From the NCBI GenBank assembly GCA_004335835.1, contig RWJK01001521.1, positions 3,763 through 36,950 on the forward strand: DNA of 33,188 bases, read 5' to 3'. Shown here one piece after another: positions 20,213 through 31,789 of this stretch. The position numbers and the translations under genes were made by a program. Numbering within the stretch: position 1 is the first letter of the stretch; every line of letters begins with the position of its first letter. Under the pieces are notes generated by a model. It saw only the letters and a list, made by a program, of their open reading frames with translations. It was not told the DNA's origin and ran no database searches. The DNA comes from Scenedesmus sp. ARA3. Taxonomy: Eukaryota; Chlorophyta; Chlorophyceae; Sphaeropleales; Scenedesmaceae.

Positions 20213-23200
20213 ACATCAGCAAAGCACCTAGCACTGCAAGCAGCAGCTGCATCAGGACCCCCTGCAAACCTTTCACTGTTGCCGCCCCGCTCGCAATGCC
20301 TGCGCAATGATCAGCCTGTGTAAGCCCTGCCTCTACCATGGTCTCATACTGCACAAGTGACACTGTCGTGTTGCTGTTTGAGGGGTACAGCAGCTTGTTT
20401 AGAACCTTGGACCGGCCAGCCAGCATGTCCAGCTGATCTGAGCACAAGCCTGGGGCTGCGTAGAAGTGGATCTGGCGCGATCCGCGGTCCTGCACCTCTC
20501 GGTAGTTCTTGCCTGATGCCAGCTTGTGGCAGGACAGGCTGTCCGTTGCGTCTGCACACATCACAATGCAGCAGCGAGGCAACATGTACATTCAAATATG
20601 GGAAGGGTCTGTCAGGAGATTACAGGAGATGGGCAGCACAAGTTTGACTGTTGGTGCCAGCTTATGGCAGGATAGGCTGTCAGTTGCCTCAGCAGGGTGT
20701 TGTTCGCAGCAGCAGAGCATGGCTTGCAGAAGTCAGCTATCATCTGGTGTTCATTGCGGTTGCAATGGCTGGCCAGGCTTGAGTAGGACAGGCCTCCTTG
20801 GAACTGAGGCAGCAAGGTAGACACAAACGTAAAAAAAAACACAGCAATTGCCAGCATGTGCGCCTCAAGGCTGTATCTAGCACAACGCGCAGTGCTACAC
20901 CACAAATACGCCATTCTTCCCCACCTTGAACATACGCTGGCACTTCAAAGCGCATCGTGCCTGGCGCTTCAGCCTGGGCCCCTGCTGTGCCTGTTGTTGT
21001 GGCAGCAGCAGTGCCACTCTCCTGCAGCAGGGAGGGCTGGCCTGGAGTTGTGCTGCTGGCCGTGCTGCCTGCCTCTTGTGTAACTGCACCAACGACGCAG
21101 TCTGTCTGACCCACTGCCAGCTCGAATTGGTGCAGCTGCAGGGCGCAAAACACACGCACAATGTTGGTGTGCAGTGCCGAGGCTTTGGGTGAGTGGCGGC
21201 ACCGACTATGCAGTTGGTGTCACGCACTGACAGCTCGAAAAGGGGCAGCTGCAGGGCGGAAAAAACACGCACAATGTTGGTGTGCAGTGCCGAGGCTTCA
21301 AAAAAGTGACGGCACCCACTATGCGCTGCGGTATGTGTCACCCACTGCCAGCTGGTGCAGCTGCAATGCTTATACAACACATAAGATGCTGGTGCGTTGC
21401 CAAACATGTGGTCTCACAAACTGTGTGTGGCACACACTCGTCTTAAACGCCTGTGAATGGCACACATTGGTGTTGATTGCTCGTGCACGGCCGGAAATGC
21501 TCTCCGCTGGTTGGGCGTATGAACTGCTGCTCTCACCTGGTCCCGAATGCTTCTATCATATTGTCATGTATTGTATTGGAAACACTGTCTGCTGAATGTG
21601 TGCAAGCCAATGCTTCTGTATACTAGAGCAGTACTGCTCCCACCTGGTCCCGTGTGATCTTCACAGGCGTTGTCAGCAGGTGCCACAGGATGCCCTCTGC
21701 GGGGGCAAAGTCAGCAGCGGAGCACAAGTGTAGTCAGGGTAGAACCCATGAAGACACTGGGGTACCCAAGATTTGGAATTCCTAAGCGCTCATTGTCAGT
21801 GTCCATGCAGCGGTGCACAAAGTAACATGCCGTTCTGACTTTGCCTAGCCCCAAGTCAGGCAGTGGAAAGGCATCAGCATCTTGAAACAACGCCCTGCAC
21901 TGGCTGTTTGATGTGTAGTTGCTGCTTGCCTGTGCAGGGTGGCGTGGTGAGTGAGCCGCTGTAGGTCACACGGTGACATACAGCAGCAGCATGATAATCA
22001 CTGACTGGGAGCAACATGACTTTACCCTGCGCTGGCTGTGCACTATGCTAGCTGCTGCTTGCCGGTGCACGGTGGCGTGGTGAGCGATCCGCTGTAGGTC
22101 ACGTACGACCTGTCAACAGGCTTATTTATAACAGAAACATAGACAGACTGTGTGCTGGGCAGGTGCTGCTTGCCTGTGCAGGGTGGCGTGGTGAGTGAGC
22201 CGCTGTAGGTCACGTACGACCTGTCAGCAGGCAGTACATCATTGAAGTCCAGCACAGCACCATTGGGCAGCAGCGAGGTCACCTGCAGGCAGAGGCACAG
22301 CATCAACAGCACGGACAGCTGGGTTTTGGGCGCACATACATTATACTATTTTAGATGGTGCCAGGGCCCGCATGTAATCAACCTTTCTCAAATATGACAG
22401 GTTCTGTGGGTTCCTGCCATACGAGGTGTTGCGCAACCTGGTCTTGCTTATTTGGAACATGACGGCCAACACTGCCAGCAGAACTGCAGACGGCACCCTT
22501 ACGCGTGTGTTGCTGCCTGCCAGCGCAGCTCACGTTCTCAAACGAGGACATCGCGCTGAACACCGTGTTGATGAAGCGGTTCTTGACCGCTGCATCGTCC
22601 TCAGCCAGCTCAAACAGGATGCCCACTACTGTGGCGCAGCCGCCCGCCCCACAGCCGGGCAGCGTGCTATTGTGCACAAAGTTGACGATGTGCATCTCCA
22701 GGGGGTACTCCTTGCCTGCAGTGGCATGTGTAAGTATGCCATAATGCTGAGTGACCTTCAGCCACTATTGAAAGTTGCTGAGATGCATCTCCAGGGAGTA
22801 CTCCTTGCCTGCAGTGGCGGAGAGCAATTAATCATGTTCATATTTGCTTCAAGTGAATCTGTTGTGCACAAAGTTGACGATGTGCATCTCCAGGGGGTAC
22901 TCCTTGCCTGCAGTGGCAACAGATTTGAACAATCAGGTGAATACTTTGTTTTCACAGCACAACAATAAGGCTGCCTTGCACAGCATTTGCTGCAACTGGG
23001 CAACCAGCCGCAGTGCCCAGTACGCAGCCGCAACCGAGCAGCTGCACTGCTGTGGCATGCAAGTACATTGCAGCATGTTAGTACTATTGTGCCTGCCAAG
23101 CCAGCCGCACCGTTGATGACATGCTCGCTGTGCGTGTGGAAGTGAAACTGTGCAGGGCTGAGCTTGACTCGCGTAGCTGTCGCACTACTGCTGCTACTGT

Positions 23201-24644
23201 TGCCCAACTTGGCAATCAGGTTGGTGGTGGCTGGGTCACCTGCAGAGCAAATTAACAGCGACGATCGGTAAAAGCAGTGGCAATGGATTACACACTTGAG
23301 CCAAAGGCACAGCATGCTGACCAGCAACACTAGCGACAGTGTGCTGCTGTAGTACTGTTGCTGCTGCTGAGCATCATTAACCAGAACAGAACAGTCGCCC
23401 TAGCTGACAAAACAGTGCAGCTGCTGCCTGATACAGTGCCTGTAACGCTGAGCTGTGTGGTGCAGCATGCGTGCCTGCACACTTATCCTGACCAGGTCTC
23501 ACGCAGGTGCAGCTGCAGCTGCTGCGGCCTGTCACTGCTGCTACTGCTACTGCTTCTTTGCATCTGCTGCTGCATCTGCTGCTGCATCTGCTGCTGCTGC
23601 ATCTGCGTCTACTGCTGCTGCTGCTGCTGCTGCTGCTTGTTGCCAAGCTGCTCCTTGCTGCTGCTCACCCCTGGCCACTACAGAAGCGTTGTGTGTGAAG
23701 TCAGCAGGAAACACCTGCAGGCATTGTGGCAGTGGTGGCCATGCATCAGACACAAGCTCTTTGCGTAAACGAACGTAAGAACAAAAGGAATGGAACAAGG
23801 CTGAATGCACAGCATGTGTTTCTGCACAGGCAGCAGCTTCGTGCCCATTGTTGAGAAGCGATCACTGGTGTATAAGACCTGGGTCCAATTGGGTCGCCTT
23901 TCTGTTGAGCTCTCATGCGTCTTGCGCCACATGTGCTGCTGCGCCACATCTGCTGCTGCGGCAGCTACTGTGCACTGCGTGCCACCCTCTTGTTCATACT
24001 TGAACATGCAACACCTGCTGCTGCTGCTGCTGCTGCCACCCTACTTGGGTCAGTAGCACTGACAGCTGCAACCTCACCACTTGCACTGTATGGCCATTGC
24101 TGCTGCTGCTGCTGCTGCTGCCACCACCCTACTGACAGCCTGCATCCTCACCACTTGCACTGTGTGGCCGTTGTTGACCACCTTGACGTTGCTGCCGTTG
24201 GATGCCAATATTCCATAGTCAAAGATGCTGTGCTGCCCAGGCAGCACTGCCTGCAAGCCTGCAGCCAGAACAAAGCAGGTAATTTCAGTTGTTGTTAATG
24301 CCAAAAATCATGTTGCTTCAGCACCACCGTGTTCACGACGGCATCTGTGACAAACAACGATCAGCAGTAGTATGAATGAATGAACGAGTTACGCATGGTG
24401 TGTTCACACGTAATACCCGCGTAGCAGTCGTATGCTGGCGAGGGGTGGGCACAGCTGCTGGTTGCAGTACTGCACCAGCGCTGGGCGCACGGTGCTGCCG
24501 TTGTTGCTGCAGGCAATGCCAAGCATTTGAAAAACACCGCTGCACCTGCAGCACTCTCACCAGTGTGGCCAGGGATATGGATGGGGCTCTGAGTTGTGCC
24601 TGTGCATGTGGGGTATTCATGCGGCCAGTCCAAGCCTACGTAGC
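20202..24644 (-). CDS. Alpha-type carbonic anhydrase, secreted/periplasmic type with hydrophobic C-terminal tail (5' end not included)
   Basis: Catalyses CO2/bicarbonate interconversion, probably outside the plasma membrane for inorganic carbon supply. Exons in transcript order: 24644-24561, 24258-24152, 23714-23669, 23239-23111, 22715-22534, 22282-22174, 21696-21644, 21135-20925, 20551-20202; phases match throughout (422 aa visible). Family blocks in order: DWPHEYPTCTGTTQSPI, NNGHTVQV (proton-shuttle His position), QFHFHTHSEH (two zinc His), LEMHIVNFVH (third zinc His), GCATVVGILFEL, RSYVTYSGSLTTPPCTEG (Thr199 region), LHQFELAVGQTDC. Layout resembles Chlamydomonas periplasmic CAH1. A Ser/Thr-rich linker and a C-terminal domain follow, ending in LLLAVLGALLMLMV after small residues, as in GPI-anchored proteins. 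The 22174 donor is GC rather than GT (G|GCAAGC). The signal peptide lies upstream and is unresolved. Many introns hold copies of exon edges. Confidence 0.9.
20655..20790 (-). repeat. Extra copies of the carbonic anhydrase last-exon start
   Basis: A copy of the coding start ATDSLSCHKLA appears as ATDSLSCHKLAP beginning at 20687, 136 bp upstream (in transcript terms) of the real exon at 20551, with a GAG instead of CAG acceptor. A weaker third copy lies around 20745-20790 (GGCCTGTCCTACTCAAGCCTGG on the minus strand). Confidence 0.7.
21080..21365 (-). repeat. Three tandem copies of acceptor plus exon start (LHQFELAVGQTDC exon)
   Basis: Exon-start copies begin at 21360, 21248 and 21135 (periods 112 and 113 bp), each preceded by CTGCAG or TTGCAG. 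They read LHQLAVGDTY.., LPLFELSVRDTNCIVGAATH and LHQFELAVGQTDCVVGAVT. Only the last is contiguous with the exon body. Confidence 0.88.
21530..21565 (-). repeat. Copy of the exon end ..RDQ plus donor (carbonic anhydrase)
   Basis: The exon ending at 21644 in CGGGACCAG|GTGGGA is echoed 107 bp downstream in the transcript as CGGGACCAG|GTGAGA, ending at 21537. Confidence 0.7.
21915..22260 (-). repeat. Three copies of the RSYVTYSGSLTTPPCTG exon end with a GC donor
   Basis: The exon end occurs with junctions at 22174 (real), 22063 and 21930, spacings 111 and 133 bp. All three are followed by GCAAGCAGCA rather than GT. The 22063 copy keeps the full DRSYVTYSGSLTTPPCTG frame; the 21930 copy keeps VTYSGSLTTPPCTG. 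Confidence 0.9.
22668..22915 (-). repeat. Three copies of acceptor plus KEYPLEMH exon start (carbonic anhydrase)
   Basis: Exon-start copies lie at 22907, 22808 and 22715 (the last contiguous with the exon). All are preceded by CTGCAG. The outer two are identical over about 50 bases; the middle copy differs (GAGTACTCCCTGGAGATGCA). Confidence 0.88.
23575..23668 (-). repeat. CAG/CAGATG triplet tract just after a carbonic anhydrase donor
   Basis: In transcript sense the intron after the 46-bp exon begins GTGAGCAGCAGC and continues as a long CAG/GATGCAGCAG tract. It is open in frame, so retention would add a poly-Ala/Asp stretch, but it is interpreted as intron. Confidence 0.7.
24035..24180 (-). 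repeat. 74-bp duplication of the NNGHTVQV exon end plus donor
   Basis: The exon end GGCCACACAGTGCAAGTG|GTGAGG at 24152 is echoed at 24078 as GGCCATACAGTGCAAGTG|GTGAGG, with (CTG)n on the + strand in each unit. Confidence 0.8.
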
Positions 24645-26224
24645 CTGTGGGACACCAACAGCAGCATGCAGCGGGAGCTCGATATGGTGGTTCTTAGCTT
24701 TGTGGGGATGTAGATATACGGCATGTGGAAACTTTCTACTGCTGCTGGTGTTGGCTGTGCTGGCGCCTGTGCTCCACGCATTGCTCAATTTTGATCATGC
24801 AGCAGCATCATGAATGATTGCTGTCTTGTGTCTGATCACTGGTGCTGAGCAATCTGCGCTTCCTGCTGATCACATGATGATGAGGCACAACGCCTGAAGC
24901 GAAATGTGTAAGCTGTCAAGGGCAGCGTGCTGTTGCTGCAGTGGTTTGCTCACCGTAAGAGTAGTGTGGCTGGAGATCACCAAGAGCAGCAGACAGGGAG
25001 GAGGGGTCATGTGCGGCAACAGGTCACGTAGTTGATGTCGGTGCAAGAAATTAGATTTCTAAATGTACAGATGGACTAATCTTGCCAGTAATTGCGTGCA
25101 GCAGTTGAGACGTGTCGGCACGTCTGGAGGCGGGAAGCAGGTCAAACGTGGCGTAGTAGAATGCCAACGTCGAAACGCATGAAGTCTATGTTCAAATGAC
25201 TGGAAACGCGTCCGCCATTTGATGAGCGGGCCATGGAGCGAATCGATCGCAGTCTCGGCGTGCTGCAATCGCTAGCAACTCACCACTTCATGCCTTGCGC
25301 CGTATTGATAGATACATGCTGTGACGCAGCACGTCCAACAGGCAAGCAGCAGAAGGATCTGCAATAGATTGCCCATGTGCTGCTTCATGTCGTGCTGCTG
25401 TCGTGGGACCAAGCAAGCAGTATGTCAAGGGGCCAAAACAAGGACGAACTCGATAAAACTGATTTTTGAAGCACCAGGAGAATATGTATGCTGGCTAGTT
25501 GTGCTGATGACCACGTGACCTGTCAGCCAGGTGCTGCAGCTGTCATATGTAATGAGGCTGCTGTCAGGCAACCGCATGGCAACTGCTACCTTGACTGGCT
25601 CGGCCCCGCTGCACGTGTACCTGTAACGCATGCACCTTCTCTGGAAGTTGAGAGCAACTGTTGAACATAAGTTAAGGAGCATTGCTGAACATCTGTGGAC
25701 ATGCGAGTGAATTTTCAGGGCATCTGAGTGCACAGACTGCCAGGCAGTACAGGCTGTAAGTTTTCACTTGAAGCTCACCAACAATCAAATTTCTGCGTTA
25801 TTGAAAGACATACTGGAGTCTATCAACGGCATAAATTGTAGGGCAGCACGTAATGAGAGAGCACGTGTGCATACTGCATGCCAGCAACTGTGGGCACAGG
25901 ATGCATGTCATGACACATGCAGCGACACATGGGTATTGCACCTGGCAGGTGTTATTGTGCATTGGATTTGAAGGTACAGCTGCTTACAACTGGGCTTATA
26001 CCACTGAATGGGCCAACTGTGGCGTTGCACCAGACTTATTGAGCTTCACAGTGGTGGGGTATGCCATAGCCTGGCGATCGACTGCATTTCCAATTTGCAG
26101 CACTGTGCTTGCTAACAGTTTGAACTTATGATTAAAAGTCTAGCAACACAAGTGTGAAAGCCGGGCTGCAGTTCGTGTGTGCGCACATCAGTTCGCCTGG
26201 GGTCATGTCACCAACAACGCCACG
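24645..26224. other. Divergent 5' region between carbonic anhydrase and J-protein genes
   Basis: About 1.6 kb between two divergently transcribed genes; it must hold both promoters and the missing 5' exon(s) of the carbonic anhydrase. Only one credible exon (25520-25620) was found. No TATA box or other element stands out. Confidence 0.45.
25520..25620 (-). CDS. Candidate upstream exon of the carbonic anhydrase gene
   Basis: Flanked by TTACAG acceptor and ACAG|GTCACG donor on the minus strand, this 101-bp stretch reads YTCSGAEPVKVAVAMRLP then DSSLITYDSCSTWLTG. Its end phase (1) matches the start of the 24644 exon, giving STWLTGYVGLDWPHEYPTC, which resembles the W..G..W..C spacing before QSPI in alpha-carbonic anhydrases. 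It could instead belong to another minus-strand gene. No signal peptide was found upstream of it. Confidence 0.4.
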
Positions 26225-29200
26225 ATGCTAAGATCGCCCTTGCTGGCCCTGTTGCGGCCTAGTTTGTACCATAATAGCAACGGAGCTGGCGTAGACGTTT
26301 TGCTGAGGCGATGCATTGCTTCAGCAGCGCCAGCAGAAGAAGAGGACGCAAGCAGAGGTGGGGCACTGTTGCTGCTGCTGCTGCTGGTGGTGGTCATGCG
26401 CAATGCTTGTGTAGTGCTGGAGACCTGCATCAATGCATTGCAATAGTGGCATGGAGGTATCATTATCGCATTTGTGCGTGAGATGTACCAGACTGCATGT
26501 TGTGCCATCTGCTGGCCTGCGCAGCAGTACTCGCTGCCATGCTGCTGCCAGCAAAGCACGCATTACTCAGTAGGCTTATGTTGCTCTGCACAGCGTACAC
26601 GCGCAAAGCATACGGGTAGATGTGATGCTCAGGCAACAACTGCAGCAACACCCACAGCAGCAATCAACCCCCTGATAGTGGAGAATCTTCCTCGTGCCCT
26701 CTTGCCAGCAACCATGCTGTCTGTTGGTGCACAGTCGGCAAGGCCAGTGCTGCCTGCTGCCGCAACCTGCCTTCCCACATGCTACAGATGCCTCTTCCTC
26801 CCAAACAGCAGCAGACGAAGCTGCAGCAGCAGCAGCAGCAGCAGCTGGCAAGCGCAGCGCACCGCTGCTCGTCCCCTTCAGCCTCACACCCTCTGGGGCA
26901 CTTGCTGCTTTTGTTCGCTACCAGAAGTCGCGCTGCTTCAGCCTGCATGCCGGGGACCTGCTGGGGGATGGCTACAGCCTGCAGCCGGCCTTCCTGCCCT
27001 TCTATTTGTTTGAGGCGGTCATCTCTGCTGAAGCAATTGCAACGCTGGGGCGGCGTGTGGACAAGTGAGGCGCTAAAAGCACGTGCTGCTTGCAGGAAAC
27101 AGTCAACAGCAGCGGATGTTGCTTGCAGGAAAGGGACGCAAGCAGCAGCTGTCGCTTGCAGGAAAGCGCATGCAGCGGCCGCTGCTTGCATGATACAGCA
27201 TGCAGTCAGTGTTATGGCATAGCCAGCGCAGAACAGCAAACAGCTGCCGCAGCGTGCCGAAGGGGCTGCTTGCAGCCCAGCACATGCACTTGCAACTGTG
27301 CCATGTTGCTCAGTGCGGCTTGGCGGCATTGAATTAAAGCAAAGCATTGCAGCAGGAGCTGGCACCACACCTTTCTGGGATACCATGCTGTGCCGTGCTG
27401 CACCATGCAGCACTGTACCGTTCTGTGCTGGCAATGTGCTGCCTTGCACTCATCTGTACTGCGTTTTACTTCACCGTGCTGTGCTGTGCTGTTGCAGGTC
27501 CAGCAAGAGCTCCCCGCTGGTGTGGTCTAAGATGCAGCAGTGGCAGCAGATCAGCAGCCAGCTGCTGCTGCCACGCACAGAGCCATGCATGCAGGTGAGC
27601 CTGCAGACACACCCATACATACATGCGTAGACCCAGCGTGCAGTACTGCATGCAGGTGAGCCCGCAGACAGCCCCAACCACACACACTGAGCGCTGCAAG
27701 CAGTGCTCGTGCTCGTGCTGAGCAGTAGATTCTTGCTTGCACTCCTCTGTATTGCAAATTCATGCATGCAGGTGAGCCCGCAGATGCAGACACTGCCTGC
27801 AGGATACAGCATGCAGTCGGTGTTCTGTCAGTGACAGTATGGAACAGCAAGCAGGGGCCACTGCGTGTGAAGGCGTGCTGCTGCCGCGCACAAAGCAGTG
27901 CGTGCAGATGGGCCCGCAGACAGCCACACCCACACACACGCTGAGTGCTGCAAGTAGCGCTCGTGCTGAGCAGTAGATTGTCGTTTGCATTCCGCCTTGT
28001 GCAAGTGGCCAGCGTCGTTCTACTCTGGGTGGGTTGGTGTCCACATTTGCCCTGCAGGTACGAGTCAGAATCTTTTGCACAGCTCCCCTTGGTTTGACCA
28101 GGGCCAGAGTATTGATGCGTACACGCATAGCGTGTTGGCTGGCTCAACACTGTGTTGAAGTCAGTGGTTGCGTCTCAACCGCTGCGTCTCCTGCTGCTGC
28201 TGCTGCTGCTGTGCATGTGTCTCAGGTGTATGCCTCTTACCGGCTTAGGAGGGACCTAGCAGAGGCTGCCAAGCCTGCACCCTCAACCCTAGAAGCAGCT
28301 CTGAGTGTCACAGGAGAGGACGTGCGGCAGCGGCAGCACAGAGACAGTGTAGCAGGCTCAGCAGCGGCAGCATACAAGGCAGCTAGCGAACTGGCAGCAG
28401 CATCAGCAGATGCCTCGTCCGCGGCAGCATCAGCTGCAGGCACAAGCAGTAGCAGCAGCAGCAGCAGCAGTGATAGGCCTAGCAGCAGCAGTAGCAGGAG
28501 TAGCAGCAGTAGCAGCAGTAGCAGTAGCAGTGACAGTAGCAGTAGCAGAGCAGGCAGCAGCAGCAGCAGCAGGGCACCCGGCATGGTGCCTTTGGACGAG
28601 CCAGACATGCGCCAGGCGATTGCATGGCAGCTGTGCCATCGGCAGATGATGCACCAGCAGGTGGAGGCAGCAGTGGCACATTTCAAGCAGCACTCTGGCG
28701 CGGACGATGTGCGCGACCTGCAGGTGATGAGATACTGTGCTCTAGGTGTGGTGTTGTCTTTGTGGCGGCTGAGTCTGTTGATTGCATGGTTCCTTGCTTG
28801 AATTGCTGCGGTTGAGTTGTATTTGGGCAGCATTGAGGCAGAGGTGAATGGCTGGACTTGCTAGCGAGGCTGCGATGCAGAAAGCTGCTGGACCCTGGAT
28901 TTGCACTCCTGTATGTATTGCCACAGGCAATACCTTGTGCTGCTGCGTCTCGCCGCTACCTCACATCCCATGTACAACATAACGTTTATGTGTGCAGGTG
29001 CGGCTGACGGTGCACCGCCGTTCAGTACGGCTGGCCTACTTTCCTGCATACCACCTGCACTATGTGCATACCGCCCTGATGCTGCCACCTTGCACCTCAC
29101 AGCCAGTGTGAAATCATATGTTCCCTGCCAGGTGCGGCTGACGGTGCACCGCCGCTCCGTACGGCTGGCCTATTTACCTGCATACCACCTGCACTACGTG

Positions 29201-31757
29201 CACGGCGAGAAGTACACGCCCTCACGCGCAGACATTGTGCCAGCGGAGTACGATGCTGTAGTTGGAGGTGCTGCGTGTGGCAAGGTGGTGGCAGAGCTGC
29301 ACCCGTCGCCAGTGAAGTCGCAGGTGTGTGAGCTGCACTGTAGTCACACTGCACAGCAAACATATAGCACTGCACAAGAGCAGTTCCGACGTTACTCCCT
29401 TGGGGGAGAGGGACAAAGCATAGAGCCAGGATATGAGTGCTTGCATGAGAGCAGCGTATGAGATGCTTTGTAGCACTGCAAGGCTGCAGGATGCAGATGC
29501 TAGGCCGCAGATTGTTGCTGTGGCAAGGTGGTGGCAGAGCTGCACCCGTCGCCAGTCAAGTTGCAGTTGGGTGGGGATGCACTGTAGTTACACTGCACAC
29601 CAATCATCTAGCACTGCAGAATAGCAATTTTGACATTATTACCTTGGGGGACAGGGACAAAGCATGGAGCCATGCCACATGTACCTGCATGAGAGCAGCG
29701 TATCAGATGCTTTGCAGCACTGCAAGGCTGCAGGATGAATATGCTAGGCCGCAAGTTGTTGCTGTGGCAAGGTGGCAGCAGAGCTGCACCCGTCGCCAGT
29801 CAAGTTGCAGGTGGGTAGGGTGCCATGTGGATGAAGACCTTCCGCTGGGGCTGTGGCCATAAGTTTGCAATTTATATGCTGTCTGTGGCGGTGAGCAGCA
29901 ACCTTGGGGCCTCAACAATTGCGGCCTCGTCACATCATAGTGGAACTCATACATGATGTGCGATTTCCATTGTGATTTGATGCATTCTGCAACACCTTCA
30001 ACATGGTGTGTTGCTTTCACCGTCCAACATCATGTACAGCAGCCACTCGACAATGAGTCCGACAAAACGCATCGGTGGCCACCGGTTTGTGCATGTCACT
30101 TCAAAAAAGATTGTGTGCATCAGGCTGCAACATCTGCTGTGTGGCCAGTCTAGGTCTTTGGTTGAGGCCCTGGGGTGTTGCCTCTGACCAGACTCATGCT
30201 AAGACCTAGGCCGTGCAGCGCTTGCCGTGCTCTGCGTTTGCAGTCATCATTGAACATTGCATCATCAACAGTGCAACGCTGCGGTCAACAGACCTGCTCA
30301 TACCAACCCCTGCCCACATGTCTCCGCTGCTGTGCACCTCTTTATGTTACTGTCTGTGCATCAGGCCGCTGCAGCAGCTTCAGTGGGCAGCCCAGGGCTT
30401 GGCGTCATGCCCCTCACCAGTTTAGCCCTAGGCCTGGACCCTGGCCTAGCAGCACTTGCAGGCGCAGTACAGTGCTGCTGGCCGTGCTCGCCGGCACGGC
30501 TGCGGGGGCGCTGCTACATCTCTGCCGTGCTGTGCTACTCAACTAAGTTCTATGTCTACTAGCACTTTAGCAAAGTCAACAAAACAGAATGTTGTTCACT
30601 CTTTGTGCTGCAACTGGCGCTTCATATCACTGCTTGCATCAGGCCGCTGCAGCAGCTGCTGTGGGCAGCCTAGGGCTAGGTGTCATGCCCCTCACCAGCT
30701 TAGCCCTAGGCCTGGACCCTGGCCTCGCAGCACTTGCGGGCGCTGACACAGTGCTGCTGGCGGTACTTGCCGGCACGGCTGCGGGGGCGCTGGCGTCGCG
30801 GCTGCCGCTGATTGCGCGCAACCGGCACGCGGCAGAGCAGGCGGCAGCGGAGCGCAAGTTTTACAGGTGGGCGGGCACCTTTGTGTCTTTTGAATAGGGG
30901 TGAAGATTGAGGGAAGCTGAAGCTGCTTGGTCCAAGTTCGTTTTACAGTAGCAGCACAGCGCAAGTTCTTCAGTCGTGTGGATGGGTGCTGGGGTAATTG
31001 TGTTGTTGTTGCATCCCTGCAATGCCTGCTGCTGCTCACTCTGCGCCCTGTACTGCCTGCTGCAGGCAGTACGACCAGCGCGAAACCGCATACGGTGGTG
31101 CACCAGATGAGCACACGCTATGGCTGTGGAAGGACTCCGGCTAACGGCTCAGTGCTCCACAGTCACACTGTCAATTAATAACCTGCTCACATCAACTCCC
31201 CTCCACCTCACATGCTGGACTCCCGCCGTCTCTTTCCCACACTTCAGCACTCAGTGCACACAACACTCGCCCTACGCCGCAATGTTACTCCTGCACGACC
31301 TGCTGATGCCTGCAGGCAGTACGATCAGCGCGAAACCGCATACGGTAGTGCGCCAGATGAACACACACTGTGGCTGTGGAAGGACTCCGACTGGCGCAAG
31401 TGGGAGCAGGAGGAGCGCTGGGCGTGGGACCCAGTGCAGCGCAAGAAGTGGGCTGAGGAGCTGTTCAGGCAACAGGGGCAGCGGCAGGCTGACAGGCTGG
31501 CTGCAGCCAAGCAGCAGGAGCAGAAGAGGTGCGGGCAGTTGGGTTGGGGGCATCTTTGAATCAAGAAGGCTGCTGCTGCCGTTTTTTCCACAGCCAGCAG
31601 CGGGGGCAGCAGGAGGCGCGCGAGAGCAAGCGAGGCTTGGTTTAGGCCGTTACACAAGCTCCTGCTGCTGCCGCTGCCGCTTTTCGCACTGCAGCCAGCA
31701 ACAGGAGGAAGAAGTGCGCGAGAACAAGCGGGAGGCTCACTTGAAACTCTTACGTAC

Positions 31758-31789
<32 letters not shown>

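Noticed and set aside
24133..24258. Alternative donor for the NNGHTVQV exon at 24133 (phase 1) to join the 23239 exon directly
   Set aside because: A 46-bp exon at 23669-23714 fits both phases (VFPADFTHNASVVAR) with good splice sites and restores the expected spacing of the carbonic anhydrase.
24376..24813. 145-codon + strand open frame opposite the carbonic anhydrase
   Set aside because: It overlaps the well-supported QSPI exon antisense and has no domain.
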